A DNA stretch of 64,000 bases from Streptomyces sp. MUM 2J (lineage in GTDB: Bacteria > Actinomycetota > Actinomycetes > Streptomycetales > Streptomycetaceae), in the NCBI RefSeq assembly GCF_022414535.1, contig NZ_JADWYM010000036.1, positions 1 to 64,000 of the forward strand, written 5' to 3'. Each line of letters opens with the position of its first letter. Position 1 is the stretch's first letter. The notes under the pieces are model-generated. The model was given only the letters and a program-made list of their open reading frames with translations, searched no databases and had not been told where the DNA came from. Position numbers and translations under genes: made by a program. Positions 37,420-46,559 of the stretch are shown here, one piece after another.

Positions 37420-38439
37420 TTATCGCCCGGACTTGGGGTCGAAGGCGTCCCGTACGGAGTCTCCGAGGAGGTTGAAGCACAGAACGAAGATCACCAGGGC
37501 GAGACCCGGGAAGAACATGAAGGCCGGGTCCTGCTCGGCGTAGTGCGCACCGGCCGCGAACAGCCGTCCCCAGTCGGGGGTCGGCTCGACGAAGCCGACG
37601 CCGGCGAAGGAGAGGAACGCGATGGTGAGGATGGTGCTGGGCAGCTGGAACGTGAACTGCACCAGGATCGGCGTCACCACGTTCGGCAGGATCTCCTTGC
37701 GGACGATACGCCAGGGCGAGGCGCCGGAGACCTTGGCGGCCTCGACGAACTCCCGCTCACGCAGCGACAGTACGGTCGACCGCACCAGGCGGGCCATGCC
37801 CATCCAGCCCAGCAGCCACAGCACGATCAGCATCGCGAGGGCCCGGAAGTAGGTGGGCGTCTCCTCCCGCGGGTCCACGAAGAACGCGGTCACCACCGGC
37901 ATGAAGGCGATGAAGAACAGCTGTTGCGGGAAGGAGAGGAAGAAGTCGGTGACCCGGCCGATCCAGTAGTCCGTGCGGCCGCCGAAGTAGCCGCCGACCA
38001 GACCGATGATGACGCCCGTGGCCATCACCAGGGTAGTGATGCCGACCGCCATCCAGAGCGAGGTCCGCATGCCGTACACCAGCATGGCGAACAGGTCGCG
38101 GCCGTACTGCGGTTCGACACCGAACCAGTGGTCGCCGGACACACCGCCCAGGTAGCCGAGCGGCAGGCCGAACTCGTCCAGCACCGGCTTGTCGGCGAAC
38201 GTCGGGTCCTGACCGTACAGCGTGTACGGGTTCGTGCCGCTGAGCTTCGTCAGCAGCGGCGCGCACAGGGAGACGACGAAGTAGAAAACCACTACCCAGG
38301 CACAGATGACACCGGTACGGTCCCGCTTGAAGCGCTGCCACATCAACTGGCCGGGAGAGCGCCCCGCGAGCTTCTGCTCATCCTTCGCAGGCTCGGGGGC
38401 CGACTCGAGCTCAGGGTCCAAGGCGACTGGACTGGTCAT
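37420..38439 (-). CDS. bldKA: BldK importer permease, DppC type
   Basis: 339 residues. A cytosolic N-terminus of about 45 residues, six membrane segments, and EAA loop EFVEAAKVSGASPWRIVRKE. A long first external loop (about 80 residues) contains GVSGDHWFGVEPQYGRD, a DppC hallmark. It forms the import channel with BldKC. The ATG is preceded by GGGGGAAG at seven bases. Being the first gene, with the DppC-type permease ahead of the binding protein, it gives the unusual order that identifies the bldK locus. The stop is TAA. Confidence 0.9.
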   Translation of the reverse strand: MTSPVALDPELESAPEPAKDEQKLAGRSPGQLMWQRFKRDRTGVICAWVVVFYFVVSLCAPLLTKLSGTNPYTLYGQDPTFADKPVLDEFGLPLGYLGGVSGDHWFGVEPQYGRDLFAMLVYGMRTSLWMAVGITTLVMATGVIIGLVGGYFGGRTDYWIGRVTDFFLSFPQQLFFIAFMPVVTAFFVDPREETPTYFRALAMLIVLWLLGWMGMARLVRSTVLSLREREFVEAAKVSGASPWRIVRKEILPNVVTPILVQFTFQLPSTILTIAFLSFAGVGFVEPTPDWGRLFAAGAHYAEQDPAFMFFPGLALVIFVLCFNLLGDSVRDAFDPKSGR

Positions 38440-38615
38440 GTGTGTTCTTCCCCCGGGGGGTTGGAGAGTTGAGCGCAGCACAGATACCGGCAGGTTCTGT
38501 GGTTTGGGGGAACTTTCGCCAACGTGTTCAACGCGAGTCAAGGGTGGAAGGCATAGGGATCTCCCTACCGTCCATATTTTGAGGAAAAATTGCAAAGATT
38601 GACACCTGCGCGCGC

Positions 38616-38642
38616 TTGACTGCCGAGACACCAAACAGTCAA
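38616..38642. promoter_or_regulatory. Inverted repeat in the bldKA upstream region
   Basis: TTGACTG and CAGTCAA are exact inverted copies separated by 13 bases, about 180 bases before the bldKA start. The spacer 38440-38748 is clearly AT-richer than its surroundings, as expected of a regulated promoter region. A sequence resembling the AdpA consensus with one mismatch (TGGCGAAAGT read leftward, near 38507-38516) lies nearer the gene. No gene is seen in the spacer. Confidence 0.35.
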
Positions 38643-38748
38643 ATCGGACGCAAAGGTGCGCATTTCCGTTTACATGTCCGAAACCTGAGTGTGTCGACAC
38701 CGATAACCGGACAGGGTTGCGGAGAGCCCTCGCGCCTGCGCACAGCCC

Positions 38749-38784
38749 GAAGGCCCGGCCCTCCGGGCGGAGGGCCGGGCCTTC
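38749..38784 (-). terminator. Perfect 16-bp terminator of typA
   Basis: Arms 38749-38764 and 38769-38784 are perfectly complementary around GGGC and begin 37 bases beyond the typA stop. This separates typA from the bldK operon. Confidence 0.85.
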
Positions 38785-38820
38785 TCGCGACGCCCCGCGG
38801 GTGGCCCCGCGAAGGCCGGC

Positions 38821-40737
38821 TCAGCCGTGCTTGGCGCGGCTGGCGGCCCGGGCGCGCTCGCGGGCGTCCAGATTCACCTTGCGAATGCGAACGGCCTCGG
38901 GCGTGACCTCGACGCACTCGTCGTCGCGGCAGAACTCCAGGGACTGCTCCAGCGACAGCTTGCGCGGCGGTACGATCGACTCGGCCACGTCGGCCGTGGA
39001 CGACCGCATGTTGGTCAGCTTCTTCTCCTTGGTGATGTTGACGTCCATGTCGTCGGAGCGGGAGTTCTCGCCGACGATCATGCCCTCGTACACCTCGGTG
39101 CCGGGCTCGGTGAAGAGCACGCCACGCTCCTGGAGATTTGTCATCGCGAACGCCGTGACGGCGCCGGAGCGGTCGGCGACCAGCGAGCCGTTGTTGCGCG
39201 TCTGGAGCGTGCCGAACCAGGGCTCGTGGCCCTCGTGGATGGAGTGGGCGATGCCCGTGCCGCGGGTCTGGGTGAGGAACTCCGTCCGGAATCCGATCAG
39301 ACCGCGCGAGGGCACCACGAACTCCATACGGACCCAGCCCGAGCCGTGGTTGGACATGTTGTCCATACGGCCCTTGCGGACGCCCATGAGCTGGGTGACG
39401 GCGCCCATGTGCTCCTCGGGCACGTCGATGGTCATGCGCTCGACGGGCTCGTGCACCTTGCCGTCGACCTCACGGGTGACCACCTGGGGCTTGCCGATGG
39501 TCAGTTCGAAGCCCTCGCGGCGCATCTGCTCGACCAGGATGGCCAGCGCCAGCTCACCGCGGCCCTGCACCTCCCAGGCGTCCGGGCGCTCGGTATCCAG
39601 GACACGCAGCGACACGTTGCCGATCAGCTCGCGGTCCAGCCGGTCCTTCACCTGGCGGGCGGTGACCTTGCGGTCCTTCACGACCGCCTTGTTGTCGGCG
39701 CCCTTGCCGGTGCCGCCGCGGCCGACCAGCGGGGAGGTGTTGGTGCCGATGGTCATGGAGATCGCGGGCTCGTCGACCGTGATCAGCGGCAGTGCGACCG
39801 GGCTCTCCGGGTCGGCCAGCGTCTCGCCGATCATGATGTCGGGGATGCCCGCGACGGCGCAGATGTCGCCCGGCCCGGCCTTCTCGGCGGGCTTGCGGGT
39901 GAGCGCCTCGGTCATCATCAACTCGGAGATGCGGACGTTCTGCACGGTGCCGTCGCGCTTCATCCACGCGACCGTCTGCCCCTTCTTCAGCTCGCCCTGG
40001 TGGACGCGCAGCAGCGCGATACGGCCGAGGAAGTTGTCGGCGTCCAGGTTGGTGACGTGCGCCTGGAGCGGTGCCTCCTCGTCGTACGTGGGGGCCGGGA
40101 TGTGCTCCAGGATCGTGGAGAAGAACGGCTCCAGGCTGGTGGAGTCCGCGGGGACGGTGCCGTCCTCCGGCTTGGTCAGCGAGGCGATGCCGTCCCGGCC
40201 GCACGCGTAGACGATCGGGAACTCGATCTGGTCCTCGTCGGCGTCCAGGTCGAGGAAGAGGTCGTAGGCCTCGTTGACGACCTCGTCGATCCGGGCGTCG
40301 GGCCGGTCCGTCTTGTTGATGCACAGGATGATCGGCAGCCGGGCCTGGAGCGCCTTGCGGAGCACGAAGCGGGTCTGCGGCAGCGGGCCCTCGGAGGCGT
40401 CGACGAGCAGCACGACGCCGTCCACCATCGACAGGCCGCGCTCGACCTCACCGCCGAAGTCGGCGTGGCCGGGCGTGTCGATGATATTGATCGTGATCGG
40501 GTCCCCGCCGTCCTTCGGGTGGTACTTGACCGCCGTGTTCTTGGCGAGGATCGTGATGCCCTTCTCGCGCTCCAGGTCGTTCGAGTCCATGACGCGGTCG
40601 TCGACCTGGTCGAGCTGGTGGGCGGCGAAGGCACCGGCCTGCTTCAGCATGCCGTCGACGATCGTCGTCTTGCCGTGGTCGACGTGGGCGACGATGGCCA
40701 CGTTGCGGATGTCGTGACGCGTTGCAGTCACAGCCAT
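38821..40737 (-). CDS. typA: Ribosome-associated translational GTPase TypA/BipA
   Basis: 638 residues. GTP-binding motifs AHVDHGKTT (G1), REKGITI (G2), DTPGHADFGGEVER (G3) and NKTD (G4) place it among elongation-factor-like GTPases, and PSRGLIGFRTEFLTQTRG is diagnostic of TypA. It binds the ribosome at the factor site and aids ribosome assembly and stress or cold adaptation in bacteria. It is slightly longer than E. coli BipA. The ATG chosen starts MAVTATRHDIRNVAIVAH, with GGAG eleven bases upstream. It is monocistronic between two terminators and next to bldK, as in other streptomycetes. Confidence 0.96.
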   Translation of the reverse strand: MAVTATRHDIRNVAIVAHVDHGKTTIVDGMLKQAGAFAAHQLDQVDDRVMDSNDLEREKGITILAKNTAVKYHPKDGGDPITINIIDTPGHADFGGEVERGLSMVDGVVLLVDASEGPLPQTRFVLRKALQARLPIILCINKTDRPDARIDEVVNEAYDLFLDLDADEDQIEFPIVYACGRDGIASLTKPEDGTVPADSTSLEPFFSTILEHIPAPTYDEEAPLQAHVTNLDADNFLGRIALLRVHQGELKKGQTVAWMKRDGTVQNVRISELMMTEALTRKPAEKAGPGDICAVAGIPDIMIGETLADPESPVALPLITVDEPAISMTIGTNTSPLVGRGGTGKGADNKAVVKDRKVTARQVKDRLDRELIGNVSLRVLDTERPDAWEVQGRGELALAILVEQMRREGFELTIGKPQVVTREVDGKVHEPVERMTIDVPEEHMGAVTQLMGVRKGRMDNMSNHGSGWVRMEFVVPSRGLIGFRTEFLTQTRGTGIAHSIHEGHEPWFGTLQTRNNGSLVADRSGAVTAFAMTNLQERGVLFTEPGTEVYEGMIVGENSRSDDMDVNITKEKKLTNMRSSTADVAESIVPPRKLSLEQSLEFCRDDECVEVTPEAVRIRKVNLDARERARAASRAKHG

Positions 40738-40836
40738 AGTGCGGCTTACTCCCGGAGTGTGAGGAAGGCCTGGGCGTACGTCCGAGGTACACGGGCCCTG
40801 CCGGGCTTGACATGCCACGGCCTCACCCCATAGTAC

Positions 40837-40870
40837 GTGGCCCTGCGGCGGGAGGCCCCCGCAGGGCCAC
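40837..40870 (-). terminator. Hairpin terminator of the lone binding-protein gene
   Basis: Twelve-base perfect arms 40837-40848 and 40859-40870 with a ten-base loop, starting nine bases past the stop of the leftward gene. Confidence 0.75.
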
Positions 40871-40879
40871 GGGGCCGCC

Positions 40880-43186
40880 TCAGCTCCGCGACGGGCTCGC
40901 CGACGGCTTGCCGCTCTTCTTCAGGAAGCCGATGTCCTCGTAGACCGGGGTCGCGAAGCCGAAGGCGCCGGCGTTGGCCAGGTCCGCGCGGGCCGCCGTC
41001 AGCTGGGGGCGCTGGAAGAGCGGGATCGAACCGGCCGCGGCCCAGATGCGGGAGTCGGCCTTGCGGATCAGGGACCGTGCCTTGTCCCGGTCGAGCGTGC
41101 CGATGGCCTGGTCGAAGAGCTGGTCGACCTGGTCGGTGCCGACGCGGGTGTAGTTCTGCTCGACGGTCAGCGATCCGTCGGCGGCCGGGACGGGCTTGGC
41201 GTAGATGGGGCGGGCGTCGGTGGCCGGGAAGGCCGACGCGGGCCAGGAGTACAGAGCGAGGTCGTACTGACCGTTGGCGATGTGGTCCTTGAAGTAGCCG
41301 TCCTCGGCCACCTTGGTGATCTCGGTGCCGATGCCCACCTTGTCCAGCATCCGGGCGATCCGGTCGGCGACCGTGCGCAACGTCTCCGAGCCGGAGCCGG
41401 AGGGGACGACGAAGCGCAGCGTCAGCGCCTTGCCGTCCTTGGCCAGCGGCCGGGCCGCGGCGCCCGCCGGGGCGGCCGTGCCCTTCGGGGCGTACGCGCC
41501 CGGGACCGCGCCGGGCAGGTGGGGCCTGTCGGCGTACTGGACGCCGTCCTGCGCGAGGTGCCGGCCGCCGCCCTCGCCGCTCCGGCCGAGGGACATCTGC
41601 TCCCGCGCGGTCCTGGCGGACGGTTTGTCGTCCTCGCCGACGATGTAGGTGCCGTCGTCGTCACCCTCGGATTCCGCGTCGTCGCTCCCCTTTTTCCCCT
41701 TCCCCTCCTTTTCTTCCTTACTATCCTTTTCACTCTTGTCCGCTTTTTCTCCCTTTTCTGTCTTTTCTTCCGCCCCCTCGTCCTTCTCCTGCTCCTTCGT
41801 CGCGTCGGCCTTCTTCCCCTCGCCGCCCGCGGCCTTCTCGGTCTTCTTCTCCTCCGTGACCGGGCCCCCGCGCACCCAGCCCGCGTCGGCGAGGAGGGCC
41901 TGCGCCTCGGCTGTGTCCTGGTCGCCGAGGGCGCCGCTGTTGTCGGCGTAGGCATCCTGACCGGACAGCGCCAGGTGACTGCCGACCGGGACGGCCGGCA
42001 GACCGAGCGGCTTGAGCACCAGCTCGGCCAGCTCGCGGCGGTCCAGGGCGCGGGCGACGGCCCGGCGCACCCGCTCGTCGGCGAGCGGGCCGCCGGCGCC
42101 GTTGAGGGCGAGCTGGGTGTAGGCGAGTTCGAAGGACTTGCGCACCTCGAAGCCGCGCAGCGCCTGCTGCTGCTTCTGCCACGCGGCGAACTCCTTGCGC
42201 AGCTCGGCCTCGTCGGCGTCCTCGTCGAAACCGTGCGCCGCCGCCCAGGTGCGCAGGGCCTTCGCCGACGCGGCCTTGTCGCTGTCCCGGAGGGGGCCCG
42301 CGTTGCCCCGGGCGGCGCCGGTGATGGTGCGGACGTCGGCGGTGTCGATCTCGGCGAGGTCGACGGTCCCGTCGGCCAGCGCGGCGGCCCGCTTGTCGCG
42401 CGGCACGGCGTGCAGCACGATCTCGTCCAGCTTGGCCGGCCTGCCCCACCAGCGCGGGTTGCGGACCAGGACGACGTCCTTCTTCTTGCGGTCGACCGTC
42501 TTGACCTTGAAGGGACCGGCGGTGACCTTCAGGGTGCGCCGCGCGCCGTCGTTGAAGGAGTCCGGGGTGCCCATGACGTCCTTGGGGTACAGCGGCGAGA
42601 ACAGCGACCGCCAGTCGGCGTAGGGGCGGCGGAAGGTGACCCGTACCTGGAGGTCGTTGGCGCCTCGCTCCACCTTCTCGATGCGGTCGTAGCCGGCGTT
42701 GCGGGCGGTCCAGTAGGCGGAGTCCTTGCCGGACAGGGCGCGCCACTGGGCGGCGAAGTCGGCGGCACCGATCTCGCGGCCGTCGCTCCAGACGGCCTGC
42801 TGGTTCAGCTTGTACAGCACGACCTGCTTGGGCTCGGTCTCGACGACGTCGGCGGACTCCAGGTAGTCGCCGTTGCGCCGGGCGCGCCCCTCGGCGTCCA
42901 GCCGGTACATCGACGGCAGGACGGCCTGGGCGACGCGGGCGGTGGTGGCGTCGGCGTCGGCCTGGAAGGAGTTCAGCGTGTCGGGGACGGCGTCCACGGC
43001 CCAGCGCAGCGTGCCGCCGTCGGCGAGCTGGGCGCGCGCGGCCGGGGCGATGTCCTGCCCGGCCAGGGGCTTGCCGGCCTCGTCGTCCGCACTGCAGCCG
43101 GTGAGCAGGGTGACCGCGAGCGCGCCCGCGGTGAGGAAGGCGGCCGAGCGCAGTGCCGCGCGCGGATGGACGCCGTCGAGTGACAT
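40880..43186 (-). CDS. Peptide-type substrate-binding lipoprotein with charged insert
   Basis: 768 residues. Signal peptide with lipobox LLTGCS at about 31, then a family 5 solute-binding fold (GTLRWAVDAVPDTLNSFQ, WSDGREIGAADFAAQW, RRAVARALDRRELAELV). At about residues 445-515 the fold is interrupted by a low-complexity Lys/Glu/Asp/Gly insert whose DNA is purine-rich and uses codons rare in Streptomyces (AAA, GAA, AGT). The domain then resumes (LTLRFVVPSGSGSETLRTV). No permease or ATPase gene is attached; the nearest are in bldK beyond typA, so it may feed that importer or bind a signal. Confidence 0.9.
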   Translation of the reverse strand: MSLDGVHPRAALRSAAFLTAGALAVTLLTGCSADDEAGKPLAGQDIAPAARAQLADGGTLRWAVDAVPDTLNSFQADADATTARVAQAVLPSMYRLDAEGRARRNGDYLESADVVETEPKQVVLYKLNQQAVWSDGREIGAADFAAQWRALSGKDSAYWTARNAGYDRIEKVERGANDLQVRVTFRRPYADWRSLFSPLYPKDVMGTPDSFNDGARRTLKVTAGPFKVKTVDRKKKDVVLVRNPRWWGRPAKLDEIVLHAVPRDKRAAALADGTVDLAEIDTADVRTITGAARGNAGPLRDSDKAASAKALRTWAAAHGFDEDADEAELRKEFAAWQKQQQALRGFEVRKSFELAYTQLALNGAGGPLADERVRRAVARALDRRELAELVLKPLGLPAVPVGSHLALSGQDAYADNSGALGDQDTAEAQALLADAGWVRGGPVTEEKKTEKAAGGEGKKADATKEQEKDEGAEEKTEKGEKADKSEKDSKEEKEGKGKKGSDDAESEGDDDGTYIVGEDDKPSARTAREQMSLGRSGEGGGRHLAQDGVQYADRPHLPGAVPGAYAPKGTAAPAGAAARPLAKDGKALTLRFVVPSGSGSETLRTVADRIARMLDKVGIGTEITKVAEDGYFKDHIANGQYDLALYSWPASAFPATDARPIYAKPVPAADGSLTVEQNYTRVGTDQVDQLFDQAIGTLDRDKARSLIRKADSRIWAAAGSIPLFQRPQLTAARADLANAGAFGFATPVYEDIGFLKKSGKPSASPSRS

Positions 43187-43481
43187 CTCAGGTACCTCCG
43201 GGGAGCCGCGGTCGAAGTGATCACGTTTGGCGGTATATGGAGCTGATCAGATCTTTTCGGACCTGTGCGGCCACTGAAGAGGAAAGGATCCTTCAACGCC
43301 GGGAGACACGGCGGCGGCGGGCGCCAAGCCCACCCGTGCGGCGCAACTCCCCGGGGCCGCACCGGTGCGCCTCGGCCAATCGCTGCACGTGCCTTCCCAG
43401 CGCCGGCACGACGCGCAACACTCGCAGGCGCATGACCGTTGCCGCCTGGGGCCGCAGGGCCCGTGGAAGTGAGGTCACGTC

Positions 43482-43769
43482 ATGTCCGTGCACGACGACC
43501 TGGCAGCCGTGCAGCGCTGCCTCGACGATCTGACGCGGTCGGTGGGACGGCTGGAGCAGCGGCTCGGCGGCGGACTGGAGGTCCGCCGGGTGCGCACCGA
43601 CGCCGACCATCTGCGCGAGAGCGTCGCCCTGCTGCGGCAGGCCGCCGCCCCGGCCGAGCCGGAACAACGGCCCGACCTCGTCACCATCCCCGACACGCCG
43701 TACGACACCTCGCTGTGGCAGGACTCGGACGACGAGGGTCTCGGCTCCCGCAACCGGCACGCACCCTGA
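43482..43769 (+). CDS. Small hydrophilic conserved protein leading the sdh operon
   Basis: 95 residues, soluble. The N-terminal half (DDLAAVQRCLDDLTRSVGRLEQRLG) is a likely coiled coil, followed by another helix (RTDADHLRESVALLRQA) and an acidic C-terminal stretch (LWQDSDDEGLG). I do not recognise the family; proteins like this seem to precede succinate dehydrogenase genes in streptomycetes. GAGG is seven bases before the ATG. The next gene starts 18 bases after its stop, so it is very likely cotranscribed and could be an assembly or regulatory partner. Confidence 0.75.
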   Translation: MSVHDDLAAVQRCLDDLTRSVGRLEQRLGGGLEVRRVRTDADHLRESVALLRQAAAPAEPEQRPDLVTIPDTPYDTSLWQDSDDEGLGSRNRHAP

Positions 43770-43787
43770 CCCCGACCGGAGTCCACC

Positions 43788-44606
43788 GTGGCCACTGGTA
43801 CGGAACCGCATCCGCAGCGCGGCGTGCACAGCCCCACGCGCGCCGCGATCACCGCCCCTCACCTGCGCACCGACCGCTGGTGGCTGGCGCCCGCCGCGAC
43901 CGCGGCCGGGCTGTTGGCCTTCGTCGTGTACTCGACGTGGCGGGCCTTCGCCGACACCGACTACTACGCGGCACCGTACGTGTCGCCGTTCTACTCGCCC
44001 TGCCTGGCCGAGAACTGCCGGACCATGCCGCACGGCCCGAACGCGGACCTGTTCGGCAGCTGGTGGGGGATCTCCCCCGCGGTCATCATCCTGATCTTCC
44101 CCCTCGGCTTCCGCCTGACCTGCTACTACTACCGCAAGGCCTACTACCGGGGCTTCTGGGCGTCCCCGCCGGCCTGCGCGGTGCCCGAGCCGCATCGCGG
44201 GTACACCGGTGAGACCCGGTTCCCGCTGATCCTGCAGAACGTCCACCGGTACTTCTTCTACGCGGCGATCCCGGTCGCCGGGGTCCTCACCTACGACACG
44301 GTGCTCGCCTTCCGCGACGAGAACCACGCCTTCGGCCACATGGGCCTGGGCACCCTGGTCTTCCTCGTCAACATCGCGCTGATCTGGGCGTACACCCTCT
44401 CCTGCCACTCCTGCCGGCACATCGTCGGTGGCAAGCTCCGGCACTTCTCCCGGCATCCGGTGCGCTACCGGATGTGGCGCATCGTGGGCCGGCTCAACGC
44501 CCGGCACATGCTGCTGGCCTGGGCCTCGCTGCTGAGCGTGGCCCTCGCCGACTTCTACGTCTATCTCGTCGCGTCCGGCGTCTTCGACGATCCACGCTTC
44601 TTCTAG
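43788..44606 (+). CDS. Succinate dehydrogenase/fumarate reductase membrane subunit
   Basis: 272 residues with five membrane helices (for example WLAPAATAAGLLAFVVY, ISPAVIILIFPLGF, YFFYAAIPVAGVL, LVFLVNIALIWAY, LLAWASLLSVALADFYVYL). Several histidines near helix ends (QNVHRYFF, FGHMGLG, CHSCRH, ARHMLL) are candidate heme ligands, and five helices with two hemes fit the single-anchor type of complex II. It anchors the flavoprotein and iron-sulfur subunits to the membrane and passes electrons to menaquinone. GTG start; flavoprotein gene follows within 20 bases. Confidence 0.85.
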   Translation: MATGTEPHPQRGVHSPTRAAITAPHLRTDRWWLAPAATAAGLLAFVVYSTWRAFADTDYYAAPYVSPFYSPCLAENCRTMPHGPNADLFGSWWGISPAVIILIFPLGFRLTCYYYRKAYYRGFWASPPACAVPEPHRGYTGETRFPLILQNVHRYFFYAAIPVAGVLTYDTVLAFRDENHAFGHMGLGTLVFLVNIALIWAYTLSCHSCRHIVGGKLRHFSRHPVRYRMWRIVGRLNARHMLLAWASLLSVALADFYVYLVASGVFDDPRFF

Positions 44607-44623
44607 CGGGAGTGGGGCATGTG

Positions 44624-46540
44624 ATGGCAGCGGTGGAACGGCAGCAGTGGGACGTCGTGGTCGTCGGCGCCGGCGGGGCGGGGCTGCGTGCCGCGATCGA
44701 GGCACGCGAACGGGGTGCCCGTACGGCGGTCGTCTGCAAGTCGCTGTTCGGCAAGGCGCACACGGTGATGGCCGAGGGCGGCATCGCCGCGGCGATGGCG
44801 AACGCCAACGAGCACGACACCTGGCAGGTCCACTTCCGCGACACCCTGCGCGGCGGCAAGTTCCTCAACCAGTGGCGGATGGCCGAACTGCACGCACGGG
44901 AGGCGCCCGAGCGGGTGTGGGAACTGGAGACCTGGGGCGCGCTGTTCGACCGCACCGAGGACGGCCGGATCAGCCAGCGCAACTTCGGGGGCCACGAGTA
45001 CCCGCGCCTGGCACACGTGGGGGACCGCACCGGTCTGGAGCTGATCCGCACCCTCCAGCAGCGGATCGTGGCGCTGCAGCAGCAGGACCACCGGGAGACC
45101 GGCGACCACGAGTCGCGTCTGAAGGTGTTCCAGGAGTGCACGGTCACCCGGATCCTGAAGAACGGCGGCCGCGTCTCGGGCGTCTTCGCCTACGAGCGGG
45201 AGAGCGGGCGCTTCCTCGTCCTCCGGGCGCCCGCCGTCGTGATCGCCACCGGGGGTATCGGAAAGTCCTTCCAGGTCACCTCCAACTCGTGGGAGTACAC
45301 CGGCGACGGCCATGCGCTGGCCCTGCTCGCCGGGGCGTCGCTGCTGAACATGGAGTTCGTGCAGTTCCACCCGACGGGCATGGTCTGGCCGCCCTCGGTG
45401 AGGGGGATCCTCGTCACCGAGTCGGTGCGCGGCGACGGCGGGGTGCTCAGGAACTCCGACGGCAGGCGGTTCATGTTCGACTACGTCCCCGACGTCTTCA
45501 GGGAGAAGTACGCCGTGTCGGAGGAGGAGGCCGACCGCTGGTACGACGACCCGGACCGCAACAGGCGTCCCCCCGAGCTGCTCCCCCGCGACGAGGTCGC
45601 CCGCGCCATCAACGCCGAGGTGAAGGCGGGCCGCGGGTCCCCGCACGGCGGCGTGTTCCTCGACGTGTCGACCCGGATGCCGGCCGAGGTCGTCAGGCGG
45701 CGGCTGCCGTCGATGTACCACCAGTTCAAGGAGCTGGCGGACGTCGACATCACGGCGGAGGCGATGGAGGTCGGGCCGACCTGCCACTATGTGATGGGCG
45801 GCGTGGCCGTCGACTCCGACACCGCGGCGGCACGCGGCGTGCCGGGCCTGTTCGCCGCGGGTGAGGTCGCTGGCGGCATGCACGGCTCCAACCGGCTGGG
45901 CGGCAACTCGCTCTCCGACCTTCTGGTGTTCGGCCGCAGGGCCGGGCTGCACGCGGCCGGGTACGCGGCGGGCGCCGAACAGGTGCCCCTGGACGACGCG
46001 CAGGTGGCCGCGGCGTCGGCGGAGGCCCTCCGGCCGTTCTCCGCCGAAGCCGCCGGGGCGGAACAAGGACCGCCGGAGAACCCGTACGCCCTGCACCGGG
46101 AGCTCCAGCAGACCATGAACGACCTGGTCGGCATCATCCGCCGGGAGGAGGAGATGGAGCAGGCCCTGCACCGGCTGGCCGAGCTGCGCGCCCGGGTCCG
46201 CCGGGCCGGCGTGGAGGGGCACCGCCAGTTCAACCCGGGCTGGCACCTGGCCCTGGACCTCAGGAACATGCTGCTCGTCAGCGAGTGCGTGGCACGGGCC
46301 GCGCTGGAGCGGACCGAGTCGCGCGGCGGGCACACCCGCGAGGACCGTCCGGGGATGGACCGCGCATGGCGCGCCGTCACTCTGCTGTGCCGGCTGGCCG
46401 GCCCGGCCGAGGGCGGTCCCCCGCGCGGTGCGATCGAGCTCGTCCACGAGTCCGCCGACCCCATCCGACCCGACCTGCTCGCCCTCTTCGACAAGGAGGA
46501 GCTGGTCAAGTACCTGGCCGACGAGGAGCTGTACGAATGA
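44624..46540 (+). CDS. sdhA: Succinate dehydrogenase/fumarate reductase flavoprotein
   Basis: 638 residues. The Rossmann motif VVVVGAGGAGLRAAIEA binds FAD, and H46 in KAHTVMAEGG is in the position of the covalent flavin histidine. Substrate-site motifs are EFVQFHPTG, RGDGGVL and HGSNRLGGNSLSDLL. It oxidises succinate to fumarate (or the reverse) as part of complex II. The ATG is chosen because the family N-terminus begins just before the Rossmann motif; the GTG three bases upstream has better spacing to GGAG and is an alternative. The stop is 19 bases before the iron-sulfur subunit start. Confidence 0.95.
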   Translation: MAAVERQQWDVVVVGAGGAGLRAAIEARERGARTAVVCKSLFGKAHTVMAEGGIAAAMANANEHDTWQVHFRDTLRGGKFLNQWRMAELHAREAPERVWELETWGALFDRTEDGRISQRNFGGHEYPRLAHVGDRTGLELIRTLQQRIVALQQQDHRETGDHESRLKVFQECTVTRILKNGGRVSGVFAYERESGRFLVLRAPAVVIATGGIGKSFQVTSNSWEYTGDGHALALLAGASLLNMEFVQFHPTGMVWPPSVRGILVTESVRGDGGVLRNSDGRRFMFDYVPDVFREKYAVSEEEADRWYDDPDRNRRPPELLPRDEVARAINAEVKAGRGSPHGGVFLDVSTRMPAEVVRRRLPSMYHQFKELADVDITAEAMEVGPTCHYVMGGVAVDSDTAAARGVPGLFAAGEVAGGMHGSNRLGGNSLSDLLVFGRRAGLHAAGYAAGAEQVPLDDAQVAAASAEALRPFSAEAAGAEQGPPENPYALHRELQQTMNDLVGIIRREEEMEQALHRLAELRARVRRAGVEGHRQFNPGWHLALDLRNMLLVSECVARAALERTESRGGHTREDRPGMDRAWRAVTLLCRLAGPAEGGPPRGAIELVHESADPIRPDLLALFDKEELVKYLADEELYE

Positions 46541-46559
46541 GCAGCGAGGAGCGGCACGC

